Both the position numbers and the translations under genes were made by a program. Positions 1 to 9,759 of a DNA stretch of 11,740 nt are shown here, one piece after another (positions within the stretch are counted from its first letter, which is position 1; every line of letters begins with the position of its first letter). The notes beneath the pieces were generated by a model. It saw only the letters and a list, made by a program, of their open reading frames with translations. It was not told the origin of the DNA and made no database searches. Source of the stretch: Deltaproteobacteria bacterium (GTDB lineage: Bacteria; Desulfobacterota; Desulfobaccia; Desulfobaccales; 0-14-0-80-60-11); assembly GCA_023381945.1 (NCBI GenBank), contig JAMCQY010000062.1:1-11740 (forward strand), read 5' to 3'.

Positions 1-97
1 GATACCCTGGCAGAGGTTTTGATCAATCTGACCCCAAGCCGGTTCATGGAGCTTTGCCAGTGCTCTTATTTGTTGCAATAGAAAGCGAAAATGGTAT

Positions 98-123
98 AAA
101 AGACGATCCGGACCGATTCGGAT
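98..123 (-). terminator. Possible weak terminator after the efflux operon
   Basis: Just past the stop codon of the outer-membrane channel gene, the minus strand can form a short hairpin. The arms are 117-123 and 106-112: five solid pairs, then one A-C mismatch, with a 4-base loop. It is followed a few bases later by four T (98-101 on the plus strand). It is in the right place to end the efflux transcript, but the stem is short and the T tract is short and offset, so this is a weak call. I see nothing else in bases 1-97. Confidence 0.22.
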
Positions 124-125
124 TG

Positions 126-1751
126 CTAATTTTTCCCGGAGGGGCCTTCAGCCAGCTTCGGACCGGCCTGGGCGGCTGGCTGTTTAGGGCGCTCCGAGGC
201 CTGGGGTTTTTTAGGCGGCTCCGGTTTCCAACCCTCGACCGAAGGCAGGTCGGAGGCTTTCCAGCCGCCGCCCAGCGCCTTAACCAGGAGGGCGCTGGCA
301 TTCATGCGATTGCCCAAAATGGTGATGGCGCTGCGTTCGTTGTTCCGGGCCGTAGCCACCACGGTCAGCAGGTCGATAGTGCTGATGGTCCCGGCCATAT
401 ACTGGTTGGTGCTGAAGGTGACTGATTCCCTTGAGGCCTTAACCGCCTCGTCCTGGACCTTGGCCTCCTGCTCCAGAATGCGCAGGGCCGCCAGGTTGTC
501 TTCCACCTCCTGAAACCCGGTGAGCACTGTCTGCCGGTAAGTGGCGACGTTGGCATCGTAGGCGGCGCGCGCCGCCGCAGTCTGGCCGCCCCGCAGGCCG
601 CCCTTAAACAAAGTTTCAGCCGCTGCCGCGCCCAAAGACCAGAAGCGGCTCGGCCAGGTATACCACAGCGGCAGGCCGGAGGCTTCAAACCCGCTGGCGG
701 CGCTCAAGGTGATGGTGGGGTAATAGGCCGCCAGGGCCACGCCGATCTGGGCGTTGGCCGCGGCCATGTTCCTTTCAGCCGCGGCAATGTCAGGGCGGCG
801 CTCCAGGAGTTCCGAAGGCACCCCGGCAGGGATGGATGGAACCTTCAAAGAAACCTTTGCCAGCGGAATGGAGAAGGTGGAGGCCGGTTTGCCGATTAAA
901 GTGGCGATGGCATGCTCCAGTTGGGCCCGCTGCGTCCCGAGATCAATCGCCTGGGCCTGGGCGTTCTTGTATTGGGTTTCTGCCAGGGCAACGTCATTCC
1001 GGGAGGCGACGCCGACGGCATAGCGGTGCTTATTTCGGTCGAGGATTTTTTTGTAAGCGGCCGCGATCTCATCCTGCAGACGCTTCTGTTCATCCTGAAT
1101 CCGCAACTGGAAATAGCTCTGGGCCAGAGTAGCCTGGGCACTCAGGCGCGCCACCTCCAGGTTGGCGGCACTGGACTGGGCGCTGGCCTTGCTGGACTCC
1201 ACGCTGCGGCGCACCTTGCCCCAGATATCCAGTTCCCAGGCGGCGTTGAAGTTCAGCAGGTAGTCCGAAAAGGTCGCCCCCGGAAAGGTGCTGATACTGC
1301 CGCTACCAGGTCCGGTTCCCGAGGCTCCGGCCAGATTTCGATTACTGCTGCCAAGATTCTCCGATCTTCTGAAACGCGACCAGGAAGGACCGCCGGAGAC
1401 CGTGGGAAAATAGGCAGCCCGGGATACCCGGATTTGGGCCAGGGCCTGGCGGAAATTGGCCTCCGCGGTGGCGATATTCTGGTTATTGATATCAACCTGC
1501 TCCTCCAGGGCATTTAGTTGAGGATCGTTAAAGACCTCCCACCATTTGCCCCGGGGAAGTTCGTCCCGGGGTTGGGCCACCTTCCAGCCGGCATTTTCTT
1601 TATAGCTTACAGGAGTCTCGGCCGGCGGCCGATGATAATCCGGCCCGACGGAGCAGCCGCTAAACAGCAGCAAAATCCCGGCCGCCGTGATGCGAACGAG
1701 CGGTCTAGGCAGGGCACATAACTTAAAAATAGTCATTTTATGCAACAACAT
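126..1751 (-). CDS. Outer-membrane efflux channel lipoprotein (NodT/OprM/OpmB family)
   Basis: This is the outer-membrane factor of the tripartite pump, expected to form a trimeric barrel and periplasmic tunnel that docks to MdtA-MdtBC. The 541-residue protein has a basic N-terminus, a hydrophobic stretch (about 18-32) and a lipobox ending FSGC with the lipidated Cys at residue 33. The family signature SVGPDY follows immediately. Two OEP repeats follow, each with coiled-coil helices; the second contains LERRPDIAAAERN, characteristic of NodT-type channels. Typical homologues end near the KALGGGW motif. Here a further tail of about 44 residues follows, rich in Pro, Lys and Ala. The ATG at 1751 was kept, although a second ATG five codons in (1736) is possible; neither has a strong Shine-Dalgarno sequence. 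The gene is the last of the operon, 68 bases after mdtC. Those 68 bases carry a GC-rich inverted repeat (1806-1815) but no T tract, so read-through from mdtC is expected. Confidence 0.95.
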   Translation of the reverse strand: MLLHKMTIFKLCALPRPLVRITAAGILLLFSGCSVGPDYHRPPAETPVSYKENAGWKVAQPRDELPRGKWWEVFNDPQLNALEEQVDINNQNIATAEANFRQALAQIRVSRAAYFPTVSGGPSWSRFRRSENLGSSNRNLAGASGTGPGSGSISTFPGATFSDYLLNFNAAWELDIWGKVRRSVESSKASAQSSAANLEVARLSAQATLAQSYFQLRIQDEQKRLQDEIAAAYKKILDRNKHRYAVGVASRNDVALAETQYKNAQAQAIDLGTQRAQLEHAIATLIGKPASTFSIPLAKVSLKVPSIPAGVPSELLERRPDIAAAERNMAAANAQIGVALAAYYPTITLSAASGFEASGLPLWYTWPSRFWSLGAAAAETLFKGGLRGGQTAAARAAYDANVATYRQTVLTGFQEVEDNLAALRILEQEAKVQDEAVKASRESVTFSTNQYMAGTISTIDLLTVVATARNNERSAITILGNRMNASALLVKALGGGWKASDLPSVEGWKPEPPKKPQASERPKQPAAQAGPKLAEGPSGKN

Positions 1752-1819
1752 GGTTAAAGACCCCAGAAAAAACCAATGAAATGTCCATGCAGAGCCGCCC
1801 TTCCAGAGCCGGCTCCACC

Positions 1820-4800
1820 TTAGCCCTCCGCAGGCGGCGGCGTCAGGGGATTTCGTCTGTTGACCATACTTTTGGCCTTGCCGCGCATCCGGTTAAACCA
1901 GAGCCGGAAGCGATCCAGGTAGAGATAGATTACGGGGGTGGTATAGAGAGTCATCATCTGGCTGAAGATCAGGCCGCCGACAATGGAGATGCCCAGAGGC
2001 CGGCGCAGTTCGGAGCCCACGCCGTGCCCCACGGCCAGGGGCAAAGCCCCCAACAGCGCCGCCATGGTGGTCATCATAATGGGCCGGAACCGCAGCAGGC
2101 AGGCCTCAAAGATTGCTTCTTCCGGCTTCCGGCCTTCTGACCTTTCCACGTCCAAGGCGAAGTCCACCATCATAATCCCGTTCTTTTTGACAATGCCGAT
2201 CAGCAGGATAATACCGATGACGGCGATGAGACTCAGTTCCGTGCCGGTGAACAGCAGGGCGATCAGCGCTCCCACGCCAGCCGACGGCAGGGTGGAGAGG
2301 ATGGTTACCGGGTGGACGTAGCTCTCGTAGAGGATTCCCAGGACGATATAGACCGCCAGCAGGGCCGCCAGGATCAGGTAGGGTTCGTTGGCCAGGGAGG
2401 CCTTGAAGGCCTCCGCGGTGCCCAGGAAGCTTCCCCGGATGCTGGAGGGCAGCCCCATCTGCCGCATGGCAGCTTCGATGGCCGTCACCGCATCACCCAG
2501 GGACGCTCCACCGGCCAGATTGAAGGAGGTGGTGACCGCCGGAAACTGGCTCAAGTGGTTAACTGACAGCGAGGTAGAGGTGGGCTTATATTGCGTGAAG
2601 GCGCTCAGCGGCACCTCGCTGCCGTTGGGTGAATGCACGTAGATGTCTCGCAAGGTGGAGGGTCGCTGCCAGTATTGGGGAGCCACCTCCATAACCACAT
2701 GGTACTGGTTCAAGGGGGTGTAAATAATGGAAACCTGGCGCTGGCCGAAGGCGTCGTACAAGGTGTCGTCGATGAGCTGGGCCGTCAGACCGAGCCGCGA
2801 GGCAGAGTCGCGGTCGATGACCAAGGTGGACTGCAATCCTTTGTCCTGCTGGTCGCTGTTCACATCGGTCAGTTGCGGCAGGGTGCGCAATTTCTGCAAG
2901 ACCTGCGGTCCCCAGAGATTCAGTTCGTCGAGCTTTTCTCCCCGCAGAGTGAATTGGTAAAGGGCGGCACTGGCGAATCCGCCGATCCGCAAATCCTGAA
3001 CCGGTTGTAGGAAGGTGGGCGCTCCCGAAACCTGGGCGAGCTGGCGGCGCAGTCTGGCTATCACCTGGCGGGCGGTGGCCGTCCGTTCTTCAAAGGGCTT
3101 CAACGAAATGAACATGCGCGCCGTATTGGTAGTGGAGCCGCCGCCACCGGGGCCGCCGCTGAAACCTACCACATCGGTGACGTCCGGGTCCTTCTTGATA
3201 ATGTCCACAACTTCCTTCAGCTTCTCCCGCATGGCCTGAAAGGAGATATCCTGGGCCGCCTGAATCGTGCCGGTGAGGCGGCCGATGTCCTGTTCAGGAA
3301 AGAATCCCTTGGGAATATAAATAAATAAGAGAATATTAGTCACCAGGGTCAACAAGGTCAGGGTTAGCATCATCCGGGAATGGCGCAAGGCCCAACGCAG
3401 GCTTCTCTCATAGGTATGGCGCAGGTATTCGAACACCGATTCGCTGGCGCGGTAGAGGCGCCCGTGTTTCTGGCCCTCCTCCGGCCGGAGGAAGATGGCG
3501 CACATCATCGGAGTGGTGGTCAGGGAGATCAACAGGGAGAGCAGGATAGCTATGGACAAAGTCACCGAAAATTCCCGGAATAACCGGCCCACCATGCCGC
3601 CCATTAACAGCAGGGGAATGAAGACGGCCACCAGGGAGGTGCTCATGGAGATGACCGTGAAGGCAATCTCTTTGGCTCCCAGCAGCGCCGCCTTAAAGGG
3701 CTCAACCCCCTTCTCGATATAACGCGTGATATTTTCCAGCACGACGATGGCATCGTCCACCACAAACCCGGTGGCGATGGTCAGGGCCATGAGGGAGAGG
3801 TTGTCCAGGCTATAGCCCAGGAGATACATGACCGCAAAGGTGCCGATGAGGGAAACGGGCACCGCCACGCCCGGGATAAGGGTGGCCCGGAAACTTCGCA
3901 GGAAGGCGAAGACCACCAGAATGACCAGGGTGCCCGAAATTACCAGGGTATGCTCGACGTCCTTAAGGGAACTGCGGATGGGCGGGGAGCGGTCGACCAC
4001 CACGGAGAGGTTGATATCCTGGGGGATAGAGGCTGACAGTTGCGGCAGCAGACCGCGGATCCTATCCACCGTGTCAATGATGTTGGCGCCCGGCGACCTG
4101 AAGATGATCACCATCACCGCGGTCTTGCCGTTCAGCAGGCCTTCCGTGCGCACGTCCTCCACCGAATCCACCACGTCACCCAAATCCTTGAGGTGTACCG
4201 GCGCCCCGTTGCGGTAGCTGACGATCAGGTCCCGGTAGAATACGGCTTTGAAGAGCTGGTCATTGGTCCTGATTTCCAGGCTGTGGACGCCATCCCCCAG
4301 TTGACCCTTGGGCCGGTTGATGTTGGTGCTGGCGAGTAAGGTGCGCACCTGCTCGAGGCCGATGCCATACTTGTGCACCGCCGTGGGGTTCAGCTCCACC
4401 CGGACTGCCGGCAAGGAGCCACCACCTACGAAGACCGTGCCGACGCCATCCACCTGGGAGAGCTTCTGCGCCAGAATGGTGGAGGCGGCGTCGTACATCT
4501 TAGCCCGGTCGGCCGTGTCGGAGGTGAGAGCCAGGATAAGGATCGGGGCGTCCGCCGGATTGACCTTGCGATAGACCGGGAGGCTGGGCAGGTTCGTGGG
4601 CAGATAACTTTGCGCCGCGTTGATGGCGGCCTGGACGTCACGGGCGGCCCCGTTGATGTCACGGCTCAACTCGAACTGCAAGACGATGGCGGTGGTGCCC
4701 CGGTAACTGGCCGAAGTCATCTCGGTGACCCCGGCAATGCGGCTGAATTGGCGTTCCAAAGGCGCGGCCACCGAGGTCGCCATGGTCTCGGGCTCTGCCC

Positions 4801-4957
4801 CGGGCAAACTGGCCGAGACCTGGATGGTGGGAAAGTCCACCTGGGGCAAGGGGGAGACGGGCAAGAAGCGGAAAGCCAGAATACCGGCGAGAGCCAGGCC
4901 CACCGTCAGCAGCGTTGTCGCTACCGGCCTCTTAATAAAGGGAGCCGAGATATTCAT
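1820..4957 (-). CDS. mdtC: RND multidrug efflux subunit, MdtC/MuxC type
   Basis: This is an inner-membrane proton-driven RND transporter subunit, 1045 residues from the chosen start and close to E. coli MdtC in length. The N-terminus [17 protein letters not shown] and the motifs [37 protein letters not shown] and [11 protein letters not shown] match MdtC rather than MdtB or AcrB. TM4 carries the proton-relay pair D401/D402 ([14 protein letters not shown]) and TM10 carries K925 ([13 protein letters not shown]), so the relay looks intact. A Gly-rich segment (GGPGGGGS) lies in the second periplasmic domain. An in-frame TTG at 5044 would overlap the mdtB stop and add 29 residues. I prefer the ATG at 4957 because it has AGGA seven bases upstream and gives the family N-terminus. 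In E. coli the partner forms an MdtB2-MdtC heterotrimer exporting bile salts, novobiocin and similar compounds; the substrates here are unknown. Confidence 0.95.
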   Translation of the reverse strand: MNISAPFIKRPVATTLLTVGLALAGILAFRFLPVSPLPQVDFPTIQVSASLPGAEPETMATSVAAPLERQFSRIAGVTEMTSASYRGTTAIVLQFELSRDINGAARDVQAAINAAQSYLPTNLPSLPVYRKVNPADAPILILALTSDTADRAKMYDAASTILAQKLSQVDGVGTVFVGGGSLPAVRVELNPTAVHKYGIGLEQVRTLLASTNINRPKGQLGDGVHSLEIRTNDQLFKAVFYRDLIVSYRNGAPVHLKDLGDVVDSVEDVRTEGLLNGKTAVMVIIFRSPGANIIDTVDRIRGLLPQLSASIPQDINLSVVVDRSPPIRSSLKDVEHTLVISGTLVILVVFAFLRSFRATLIPGVAVPVSLIGTFAVMYLLGYSLDNLSLMALTIATGFVVDDAIVVLENITRYIEKGVEPFKAALLGAKEIAFTVISMSTSLVAVFIPLLLMGGMVGRLFREFSVTLSIAILLSLLISLTTTPMMCAIFLRPEEGQKHGRLYRASESVFEYLRHTYERSLRWALRHSRMMLTLTLLTLVTNILLFIYIPKGFFPEQDIGRLTGTIQAAQDISFQAMREKLKEVVDIIKKDPDVTDVVGFSGGPGGGGSTTNTARMFISLKPFEERTATARQVIARLRRQLAQVSGAPTFLQPVQDLRIGGFASAALYQFTLRGEKLDELNLWGPQVLQKLRTLPQLTDVNSDQQDKGLQSTLVIDRDSASRLGLTAQLIDDTLYDAFGQRQVSIIYTPLNQYHVVMEVAPQYWQRPSTLRDIYVHSPNGSEVPLSAFTQYKPTSTSLSVNHLSQFPAVTTSFNLAGGASLGDAVTAIEAAMRQMGLPSSIRGSFLGTAEAFKASLANEPYLILAALLAVYIVLGILYESYVHPVTILSTLPSAGVGALIALLFTGTELSLIAVIGIILLIGIVKKNGIMMVDFALDVERSEGRKPEEAIFEACLLRFRPIMMTTMAALLGALPLAVGHGVGSELRRPLGISIVGGLIFSQMMTLYTTPVIYLYLDRFRLWFNRMRGKAKSMVNRRNPLTPPPAEG

Positions 4958-5040
4958 GCCGGTTTCCTGGTGCCGTGCTTCATAAAATCGACTTTGGCCC
5001 TCGTTCCCAAGCTCCTGGTTGGCAGCCGGGAAAAGATATA

Positions 5041-8000
5041 TCAATAGCCCCTAATATCTTCATCCGCGGGGCGGCCTTCCTTACCCATCCGCCGGGCCAG
5101 CCGGTCGAACCATAGATAAATGACCGGTGTCGTATACAGGGTGAGCGCCTGGCTGAAGATCAGGCCGCCGACGATGGAGATACCCAGCGGATGGCGTAAT
5201 TCAGAGCCCAGGCCGGTGCCGATGGCCAGCGGCAGAGCCCCCAACAGCGCCGCCATGGTGGTCATCATGATGGGGCGGAACCGCAGCAGGCAGGCCTGGT
5301 AGATGGCCTCCTCCGGCGGTTTGCCTTCATGGCGCTCGGCCTCCAGGGCGAAGTCGACCATCATGATGCCGTTTTTCTTGACGATGCCGATCAGCAAGAT
5401 GATGCCGATCAGAGCAATGATGCTGAATTCGGTGCTGCAGAGGATCAGGGCGAGAATGGCGCCGACCCCGGCCGAGGGCAAGGTGGAGATGATGGTGATG
5501 GGGTGGATATAGCTTTCATAGAGCACTCCCAGGACGATATAGACCGTCACCAGGGCCGCCAGGATCAGAAGTATCTCATTGGTCAGGGCCGCCTGGAAGG
5601 CCAGGGCGGTCCCCTGCCAACTGCCGCGAATGCTGGGCGGCAGCGCGATCTTCTTGGTAGTGGCCTCGATGGCCTGAACCGCTTCGCCTAACGATACTCC
5701 CGGCGCCAGATTGAACGACAGGGTAGTGGCCGGAAACTGGCCCTGGTGGCTGATGACCAGCGGACCGGTGGTTTCTGTAAGCCGGGTGACGGCGCTCAAA
5801 GGCACCTTGCCGCCGCCGGTGCTGCGGATATAGATGTCGTTAAGCTTGCGAGGGTGTTGCTGAAAGTCGGGCTTGACCTCCAGAATGACGCGATACTGGT
5901 TCAACTGGGTGAAGATGGTGGAAACGATGCGCTGGCCATAAGCGTCGTACAGGGTGTCGTCAATGAGTTGAGGGGTGATGCCGAGACGTGAGGCCGTGCT
6001 GCGGTCAATGGTCAGGTAGGCTTGGAGGCCCTGGTTTTGCTGATCGCTGCTCACATCCGTGAGTTCCGGCAGTTGCTGCAGGGCCGCCACCACCTTGGGA
6101 GTCCAGGTGCTCAATTCATTGATGTCGGGGTCTTCGAGACTGTACTGGTATTGGGTGCGGCTAACCCGGTCTTCCACGGTCAAGTCCTGGACCGGCTGCA
6201 TATACAGCCTGATGCCTTCCAGTTGTTCGAGCCGGGGCTGAATACGGCGGATGATCTCGCTGGCACTCAATCGGCGCTCCGCCAGCGGCTTTAAATTGAT
6301 GAGCACCCGCCCACTGTTGAGAGAGTTATTGGTGCCGTCCACCCCGATGAAGGTGGAGAGGCTGGCCACGGCCGGGTCCTTGAGGATCTCCCGGGCCAGG
6401 GCTTGCTGGCGCTCCGCCATGGCGGGAAAGGAGATGGATTGTGGCGCTTCGGAGATGCCCAAAATAATGCCGGTGTCTTGCACCGGAAAAAAACCCTTAG
6501 GCACCACGATATACAGGAAAACCGTCAGGACCAGGGTGCCCACCGCCACCAGCAGCGTACCGGTCTGATGCCGCAGAACCCAGCGCAGGGTAAAAGCGTA
6601 GTAGTCGATGACTTTATCGTAGAACCGCTGGGAAGCGCGAAAGAACCGGGTCTGCTGCTCCTTCGGCGTGTGCTTGAGCAGCCGGGCGCACATCATCGGG
6701 GTCAGGGTCAGAGACACCACCGCCGAGATGAGAATGGTCACCCCCAGAGTAATGGCAAATTCGCGGAACAGCCGGCCCACTACTTCGCCCATGAACAGCA
6801 CCGGAATCAACACGGCGATGAGCGAGATGGTCAGGGACAAGATAGTAAAAGCGATTTGCTCTGAGCCCTTCAGGGCCGCCTGCAGCGGCGGGTCGCCCAT
6901 TTCGATAAAGCGGGCGATATTTTCGATCATGACGATGGCGTCATCCACCACAAAACCGGTGGCAATGGTCATGGCCATCAGGGTGAGGTTGTTCAGGCTG
7001 AACCCCAAAAGGTACATCACCCCGAAGGTGCCCACCAGGGAAAGCGGCACGGCCACGCTGGGAATAACCGTGGCCGCGAGATTGCGCAGGAACAGGAAGA
7101 TCACCATCACCACCAGGACCACGGCCAGCATCAGCTCGAATTGCACATCCTCAACGGAGCCGCGGATAGTGGTGGTGCGGTCGGTAAGTATGGAAAGGTG
7201 CACTGCCGACGGCAGGGCGCTCTGCAACTGGGGCAGCAGCTTCTTGATGCGGTTGACGACCTCGATGACGTTGGAGCCGGGTTGCCGCTGGATGTTGACG
7301 ATCACCGCCGGGGTGTCATTCATCCAGGCAGCCAGCTTGACATTTTCAGCGCTGTCGACTGTGTCGGCCAGGTCGGAGAGCTTCACCGGGGCGCCGTTGA
7401 CGAAGGCGACGATTACCGGCCGGTACTCCTGGGCGGTAAGGAGCTGGTCGTTGGCCCCGATAACCGAGGATTGGCGGGGACCGTCAAAACCGCCCTTGGC
7501 CTGGTTGGTGTTGGAAGCCCCAATGCCCGAACGCAGGTCCTCCAGGGTCAGGCCATAAGCGGCCAGGGCCGTGGGGTTGGCCTGAATGCGCACCGCCGGC
7601 CTTTGGCCGCCGCTGATGCTCACTAGACCGACTCCCGGCAGCTGCGAGATCTTTTGAGCCAGCCGGGTGTCGGCCAGGTCTTCGATCTTGGGCAGCGGCA
7701 GCGTCTCGGAAGTGAGGGCCAGGGTGAGGATCGGAGCATCAGCAGGGTTGACCTTGCTGTAAACCGGCGGGTTGGGCAGGTCCCTGGGCAGGAAGGTGGC
7801 CGCCTGGTTGATGGCGGCCTGAACCTCCTGTTCGGCTATGTCCAGACTGAGTTGTAGGGTAAATTGCAGGATAATGACCGAACTGCCGCCGGATGAGTTG
7901 GAGGTCATCTGCTTCAGCCCGGGCATCTGGCCGAACTGACGCTCCAGGGGTGCGGTTACGGAGGAGGCCATGACGTCGGGGCTGGCTCCCGGGAAAAAGG

Positions 8001-8145
8001 TTTGCACCTGGATAGTGGGGTAATCCACCTGGGGCAGGGCCGAGACCGGCAACTGGTGATAGGCCACCGCGCCGGCCAGCAGAATGGCCGCCATTAGGAG
8101 GGTGGTGGCCACCGGCCGCAGGATGAAGAGGCGGGAAGGATTCAT
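5041..8145 (-). CDS. mdtB: RND multidrug efflux subunit, MdtB/MuxB type
   Basis: This is the first of two RND subunits of a heteromeric inner-membrane pump. At 1034 residues it is the same size as E. coli MdtB (about 1040). The stretches [59 protein letters not shown] and [15 protein letters not shown] are near-verbatim MdtB signatures. Two six-TM halves each carry a large periplasmic loop. The proton relay is present: D401/D402 in TM4 ([14 protein letters not shown]) and K924 in TM10 ([13 protein letters not shown]). Translation is coupled to mdtA, because the ATG at 8145 overlaps the mdtA stop as ATGA. It has only a weak purine-rich SD-like stretch (GGGGAAAG) about seven bases upstream. The paralogue mdtC follows in the same operon. 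Work on the E. coli proteins assigns proton translocation mainly to MdtB and substrate binding mainly to MdtC. No frameshift or missing motif was seen. Confidence 0.96.
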   Translation of the reverse strand: MNPSRLFILRPVATTLLMAAILLAGAVAYHQLPVSALPQVDYPTIQVQTFFPGASPDVMASSVTAPLERQFGQMPGLKQMTSNSSGGSSVIILQFTLQLSLDIAEQEVQAAINQAATFLPRDLPNPPVYSKVNPADAPILTLALTSETLPLPKIEDLADTRLAQKISQLPGVGLVSISGGQRPAVRIQANPTALAAYGLTLEDLRSGIGASNTNQAKGGFDGPRQSSVIGANDQLLTAQEYRPVIVAFVNGAPVKLSDLADTVDSAENVKLAAWMNDTPAVIVNIQRQPGSNVIEVVNRIKKLLPQLQSALPSAVHLSILTDRTTTIRGSVEDVQFELMLAVVLVVMVIFLFLRNLAATVIPSVAVPLSLVGTFGVMYLLGFSLNNLTLMAMTIATGFVVDDAIVMIENIARFIEMGDPPLQAALKGSEQIAFTILSLTISLIAVLIPVLFMGEVVGRLFREFAITLGVTILISAVVSLTLTPMMCARLLKHTPKEQQTRFFRASQRFYDKVIDYYAFTLRWVLRHQTGTLLVAVGTLVLTVFLYIVVPKGFFPVQDTGIILGISEAPQSISFPAMAERQQALAREILKDPAVASLSTFIGVDGTNNSLNSGRVLINLKPLAERRLSASEIIRRIQPRLEQLEGIRLYMQPVQDLTVEDRVSRTQYQYSLEDPDINELSTWTPKVVAALQQLPELTDVSSDQQNQGLQAYLTIDRSTASRLGITPQLIDDTLYDAYGQRIVSTIFTQLNQYRVILEVKPDFQQHPRKLNDIYIRSTGGGKVPLSAVTRLTETTGPLVISHQGQFPATTLSFNLAPGVSLGEAVQAIEATTKKIALPPSIRGSWQGTALAFQAALTNEILLILAALVTVYIVLGVLYESYIHPITIISTLPSAGVGAILALILCSTEFSIIALIGIILLIGIVKKNGIMMVDFALEAERHEGKPPEEAIYQACLLRFRPIMMTTMAALLGALPLAIGTGLGSELRHPLGISIVGGLIFSQALTLYTTPVIYLWFDRLARRMGKEGRPADEDIRGY

Positions 8146-9344
8146 TTCTGGGCTTTCCCCGACCTGTGGGGACCGGAATCTTTCAAATCCACCTTGCTGC
8201 CTTCCCGCAACCGCTCGACGCCTTCCACCACCACGAGGTCACCCGGGACCAGTCCTTCGTCGATGGAGGTTTCATCGCCCTCACTCGGGCCAATTTTCAC
8301 CGGGCGCACCGTCACGGTCTGGTCGGCCTTGACCAGATAAACGAAGGTCCCCTGGGGGCTGCGCTGAATGGCAGCCGAGGGCACCGAGGTTGCGCCGCGT
8401 TTAATGTCCAGGAGCAGGCGGGCATTAACGAACTGGTTGGGGAAGAGCTTATGATCCTTATTGGGAAATTGCGCCCGGAACTTAACCGTGCCGCTGTTGG
8501 GATCGACCTGGTTGTCAATGGTCAGTAGATAGCCCGAGGCGATTTTTATGGTCTGCTCGCGGTTAAAGGCTTCCACCGCCAATTGCACTCCCGCATTGAG
8601 TTTTTCCACCACCGCCGGCAGATTGTCTTCGGGGATAGTAAAGATGACCGTCATCGGCTCGACCTGGGTGATAACGCACAGCCCGGTGGTATCCGTGGCG
8701 TGGATGATGTTGCCGGGATCGACGATCCGCAGCCCCAGGCGCCCGCTGATCGGCGCGATGATGCGTGAGTAAGCAATCTGCAGCTTGGCATTATCGATCT
8801 GCCCCTGGTCAAACTTGACCGTGCCTTCGAGCTGGTGCACCAGGGACCTTTGAGTGACATATTGCTGCTCGGCAATGGAATCTTCTTTGGCCAGGGTCCG
8901 GTAGCGCTGCAAATCCACTTTGGCGTTTTTCAGCAAGGCCTGGTCGCGGATCATCTGGCCCTGGGCCTGGGTCAACTGTGCCTGAAAGGGCCGGGGGTCG
9001 ATCTCCGCGATTAACGCTCCTTTTTTGACAATCTGGCCCTCTTTGTAATAGACCCTCATTAACTCGCCATCAACCCGGCTTTTCACCGTAACCGTATGAA
9101 CGGGGGTGACGGAGCCAAGCCCGGTGAGATAGATGCCGATGTCCCCCTTTTTGGCCGCCACCGCAGTGACGGCTGTGGGCGGCTGAATGATGACCGCCCC
9201 GGGCTTGCCCGGAGCTTGGGCTGGCCGCTCGCTTTTCGATAAGGTGGCATATAAGAAGACCAGCAAAAGACAGACGGCCAGCAGCCAGAGCCACCAGCGC
9301 CGGTGCCATGGCAGGGGATTCAGTAAATCATCTTTCTTTGGCAT
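8142..9344 (-). CDS. mdtA: Periplasmic adaptor (membrane fusion protein), MdtA/MuxA type
   Basis: This adaptor bridges the RND pump to the outer-membrane channel. The 400-residue protein begins with a short basic or polar N-terminus and one membrane anchor (about 17-35). It has no lipobox, so it is anchored by a TM helix rather than a lipid. The order after that is typical of HlyD/AcrA-family adaptors. The first half of the lipoyl domain (about 84-118) contains [19 protein letters not shown] coiled-coil hairpin (about 119-193) follows, then the second lipoyl half with [18 protein letters not shown] (about 195-212). A beta-barrel (about 229-310) contains [14 protein letters not shown], and a membrane-proximal domain runs to about 386. 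[20 protein letters not shown] closely follows E. coli MdtA. It is first in the operon. The ATG at 9344 has AAGG eight bases upstream. The stop overlaps the mdtB start by ATGA. Confidence 0.95.
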   Translation of the reverse strand: MPKKDDLLNPLPWHRRWWLWLLAVCLLLVFLYATLSKSERPAQAPGKPGAVIIQPPTAVTAVAAKKGDIGIYLTGLGSVTPVHTVTVKSRVDGELMRVYYKEGQIVKKGALIAEIDPRPFQAQLTQAQGQMIRDQALLKNAKVDLQRYRTLAKEDSIAEQQYVTQRSLVHQLEGTVKFDQGQIDNAKLQIAYSRIIAPISGRLGLRIVDPGNIIHATDTTGLCVITQVEPMTVIFTIPEDNLPAVVEKLNAGVQLAVEAFNREQTIKIASGYLLTIDNQVDPNSGTVKFRAQFPNKDHKLFPNQFVNARLLLDIKRGATSVPSAAIQRSPQGTFVYLVKADQTVTVRPVKIGPSEGDETSIDEGLVPGDLVVVEGVERLREGSKVDLKDSGPHRSGKAQK

Positions 9345-9430
9345 GATTACGGCCTTGAACTGCGCTTAGCCCAAAAGCCAAACTAAGGCTTCGAGAAAAA
9401 GAGAGATTTGAGATCACCATGCAAGCGAGC

Positions 9431-9444
9431 AGAATTCGTATTCT
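9431..9444. promoter_or_regulatory. Inverted repeat in the mdtA leader, possible operator
   Basis: AGAAT-TCGT-ATTCT is a perfect 5-base inverted repeat with a 4-base centre, 87 bases upstream of the mdtA start codon and within the predicted leader. It could be a repressor half-site pair or a small RNA hairpin. The match is short and may be chance. Confidence 0.2.
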
Positions 9445-9504
9445 AAAACCCTGGATCCGGGGCAATCCGGCGCGAGCCCGGCAAAATTAGACACCGAAGT
9501 CCGT

Positions 9505-9528
9505 TCGGCCTGATCAGGCTGATTTTTT
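9505..9528 (+). terminator. Intrinsic terminator-like hairpin with no gene upstream
   Basis: On the plus strand, TCGGCCT pairs with AGGCTGA across a GATC loop (seven pairs including one G-U), followed at once by six T (9523-9528). The inner 12 bases (9508-9519) are a perfect palindrome. This is the classical form of a rho-independent terminator. However, the nearest upstream sequence on this strand is the antisense of mdtA. An alternative hairpin, CCGAA (9494-9498) with TTCGG (9504-9508), uses part of the same 5' arm. It lies within the predicted mdtA leader on the opposite strand, where it is not followed by T. Confidence 0.45.
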
Positions 9529-9557
9529 GCGAATAATAAATATTTTGACGCGCATAA

Positions 9558-9586
9558 ACTATAAACCAGTTAATCTCCACCTTCAA
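9558..9586 (-). promoter_or_regulatory. Sigma70-type promoter of the mdtABC operon
   Basis: On the minus strand, TTGAAG (9586-9581, 4/6 to the -35 consensus) is followed by exactly 17 bases and TATAGT (9563-9558, 5/6 to the -10 consensus). Transcription would start near 9551, about 207 bases before the mdtA ATG. It is the best minus-strand match in the intergenic region and is correctly oriented for the whole mdtA-mdtB-mdtC-channel operon. Confidence 0.5.
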
Positions 9587-9677
9587 GAATTTGGGGGGCG
9601 GCGATCTCCATCTTAGTTGCTTCCCTACTGTTACTTTCATTAACCCACCGGATTTTCTAAAGATTGCGCCAGGTCAC

Positions 9678-9706
9678 TTGAATTATTCCAGCAAAATGTA
9701 GATAAC
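9678..9706 (+). promoter_or_regulatory. Candidate promoter of the rightward operon
   Basis: TTGAAT (9678-9683) and GATAAC (9701-9706) are separated by exactly 17 bases, each matching its sigma70 consensus at 4 of 6 positions. A start near 9713 would leave a short leader of about 47 bases before the first gene. AGATA (9700-9704) and TATCT (9716-9720) form an inverted repeat across the presumed start site and could be an operator. Confidence 0.38.
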
Positions 9707-9748
9707 TTAAGAAACTATCTCGTTAGCTAATCGACCCCTGATTTCCAA

Positions 9749-9755
9749 AAGGAGG
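9749..9755 (+). promoter_or_regulatory. Strong ribosome binding site
   Basis: AAGGAGG lies four bases before the ATG at 9760. It is the strongest Shine-Dalgarno sequence in the window and fixes the start of the small secreted protein, even though that reading frame is broken downstream. Confidence 0.75.
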
Positions 9756-9759
9756 AGAT

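Larger units (their letters stand above)
9345..9759. other. Divergent intergenic region with long mdtA leader
   Basis: These 415 bases separate the leftward efflux operon from the rightward operon and are AT-richer than the genes. If the minus-strand promoter at 9558-9586 is right, mdtA mRNA begins near 9551 and carries a leader of about 200 nt with several possible hairpins. One is AAGCC/GGCTT near 9370-9390, which competes with a CTTAG/CTAAG pairing. I could not match the leader to any riboswitch class I know. A second weak plus-strand promoter-like pair, TTGACG (9545-9550) and GTTAAT (9569-9574) with an 18-base spacer, lies on top of the mdtA promoter. The palindrome TTAGCTAA sits at 9723-9730. 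A minus-strand 65-codon open frame at 9443-9640 has no protein-like features and covers the promoter, so I do not call it. Confidence 0.6.

Noticed and set aside
7..60. CTGGCA / TGCCAG inverted repeat at the left edge
   Set aside because: Six-base arms separated by 42 bases are expected by chance; no transposase or attachment-site context.
912..1517. Plus-strand open frame of about 200 codons inside the outer-membrane channel gene
   Set aside because: It is antisense to a well-supported gene, has no recognisable domain and is explained by GC-rich codon usage. The same holds for 4373-5047 and 6668-7558 on the plus strand.
1806..1815. GC-rich palindrome between mdtC and the channel gene as a terminator
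   Set aside because: No T tract follows on the minus strand, and the downstream gene is the expected operon partner.
9451..9528. Possible known riboswitch (c-di-GMP, guanidine, fluoride) in the intergenic region
   Set aside because: The conserved cores of these classes as I know them are absent; only generic GC-rich hairpins are visible.
9443..9640. Minus-strand 65-codon open frame upstream of mdtA
   Set aside because: It covers the best promoter of the region, its translation is not protein-like, and it has only a weak RBS-like sequence.
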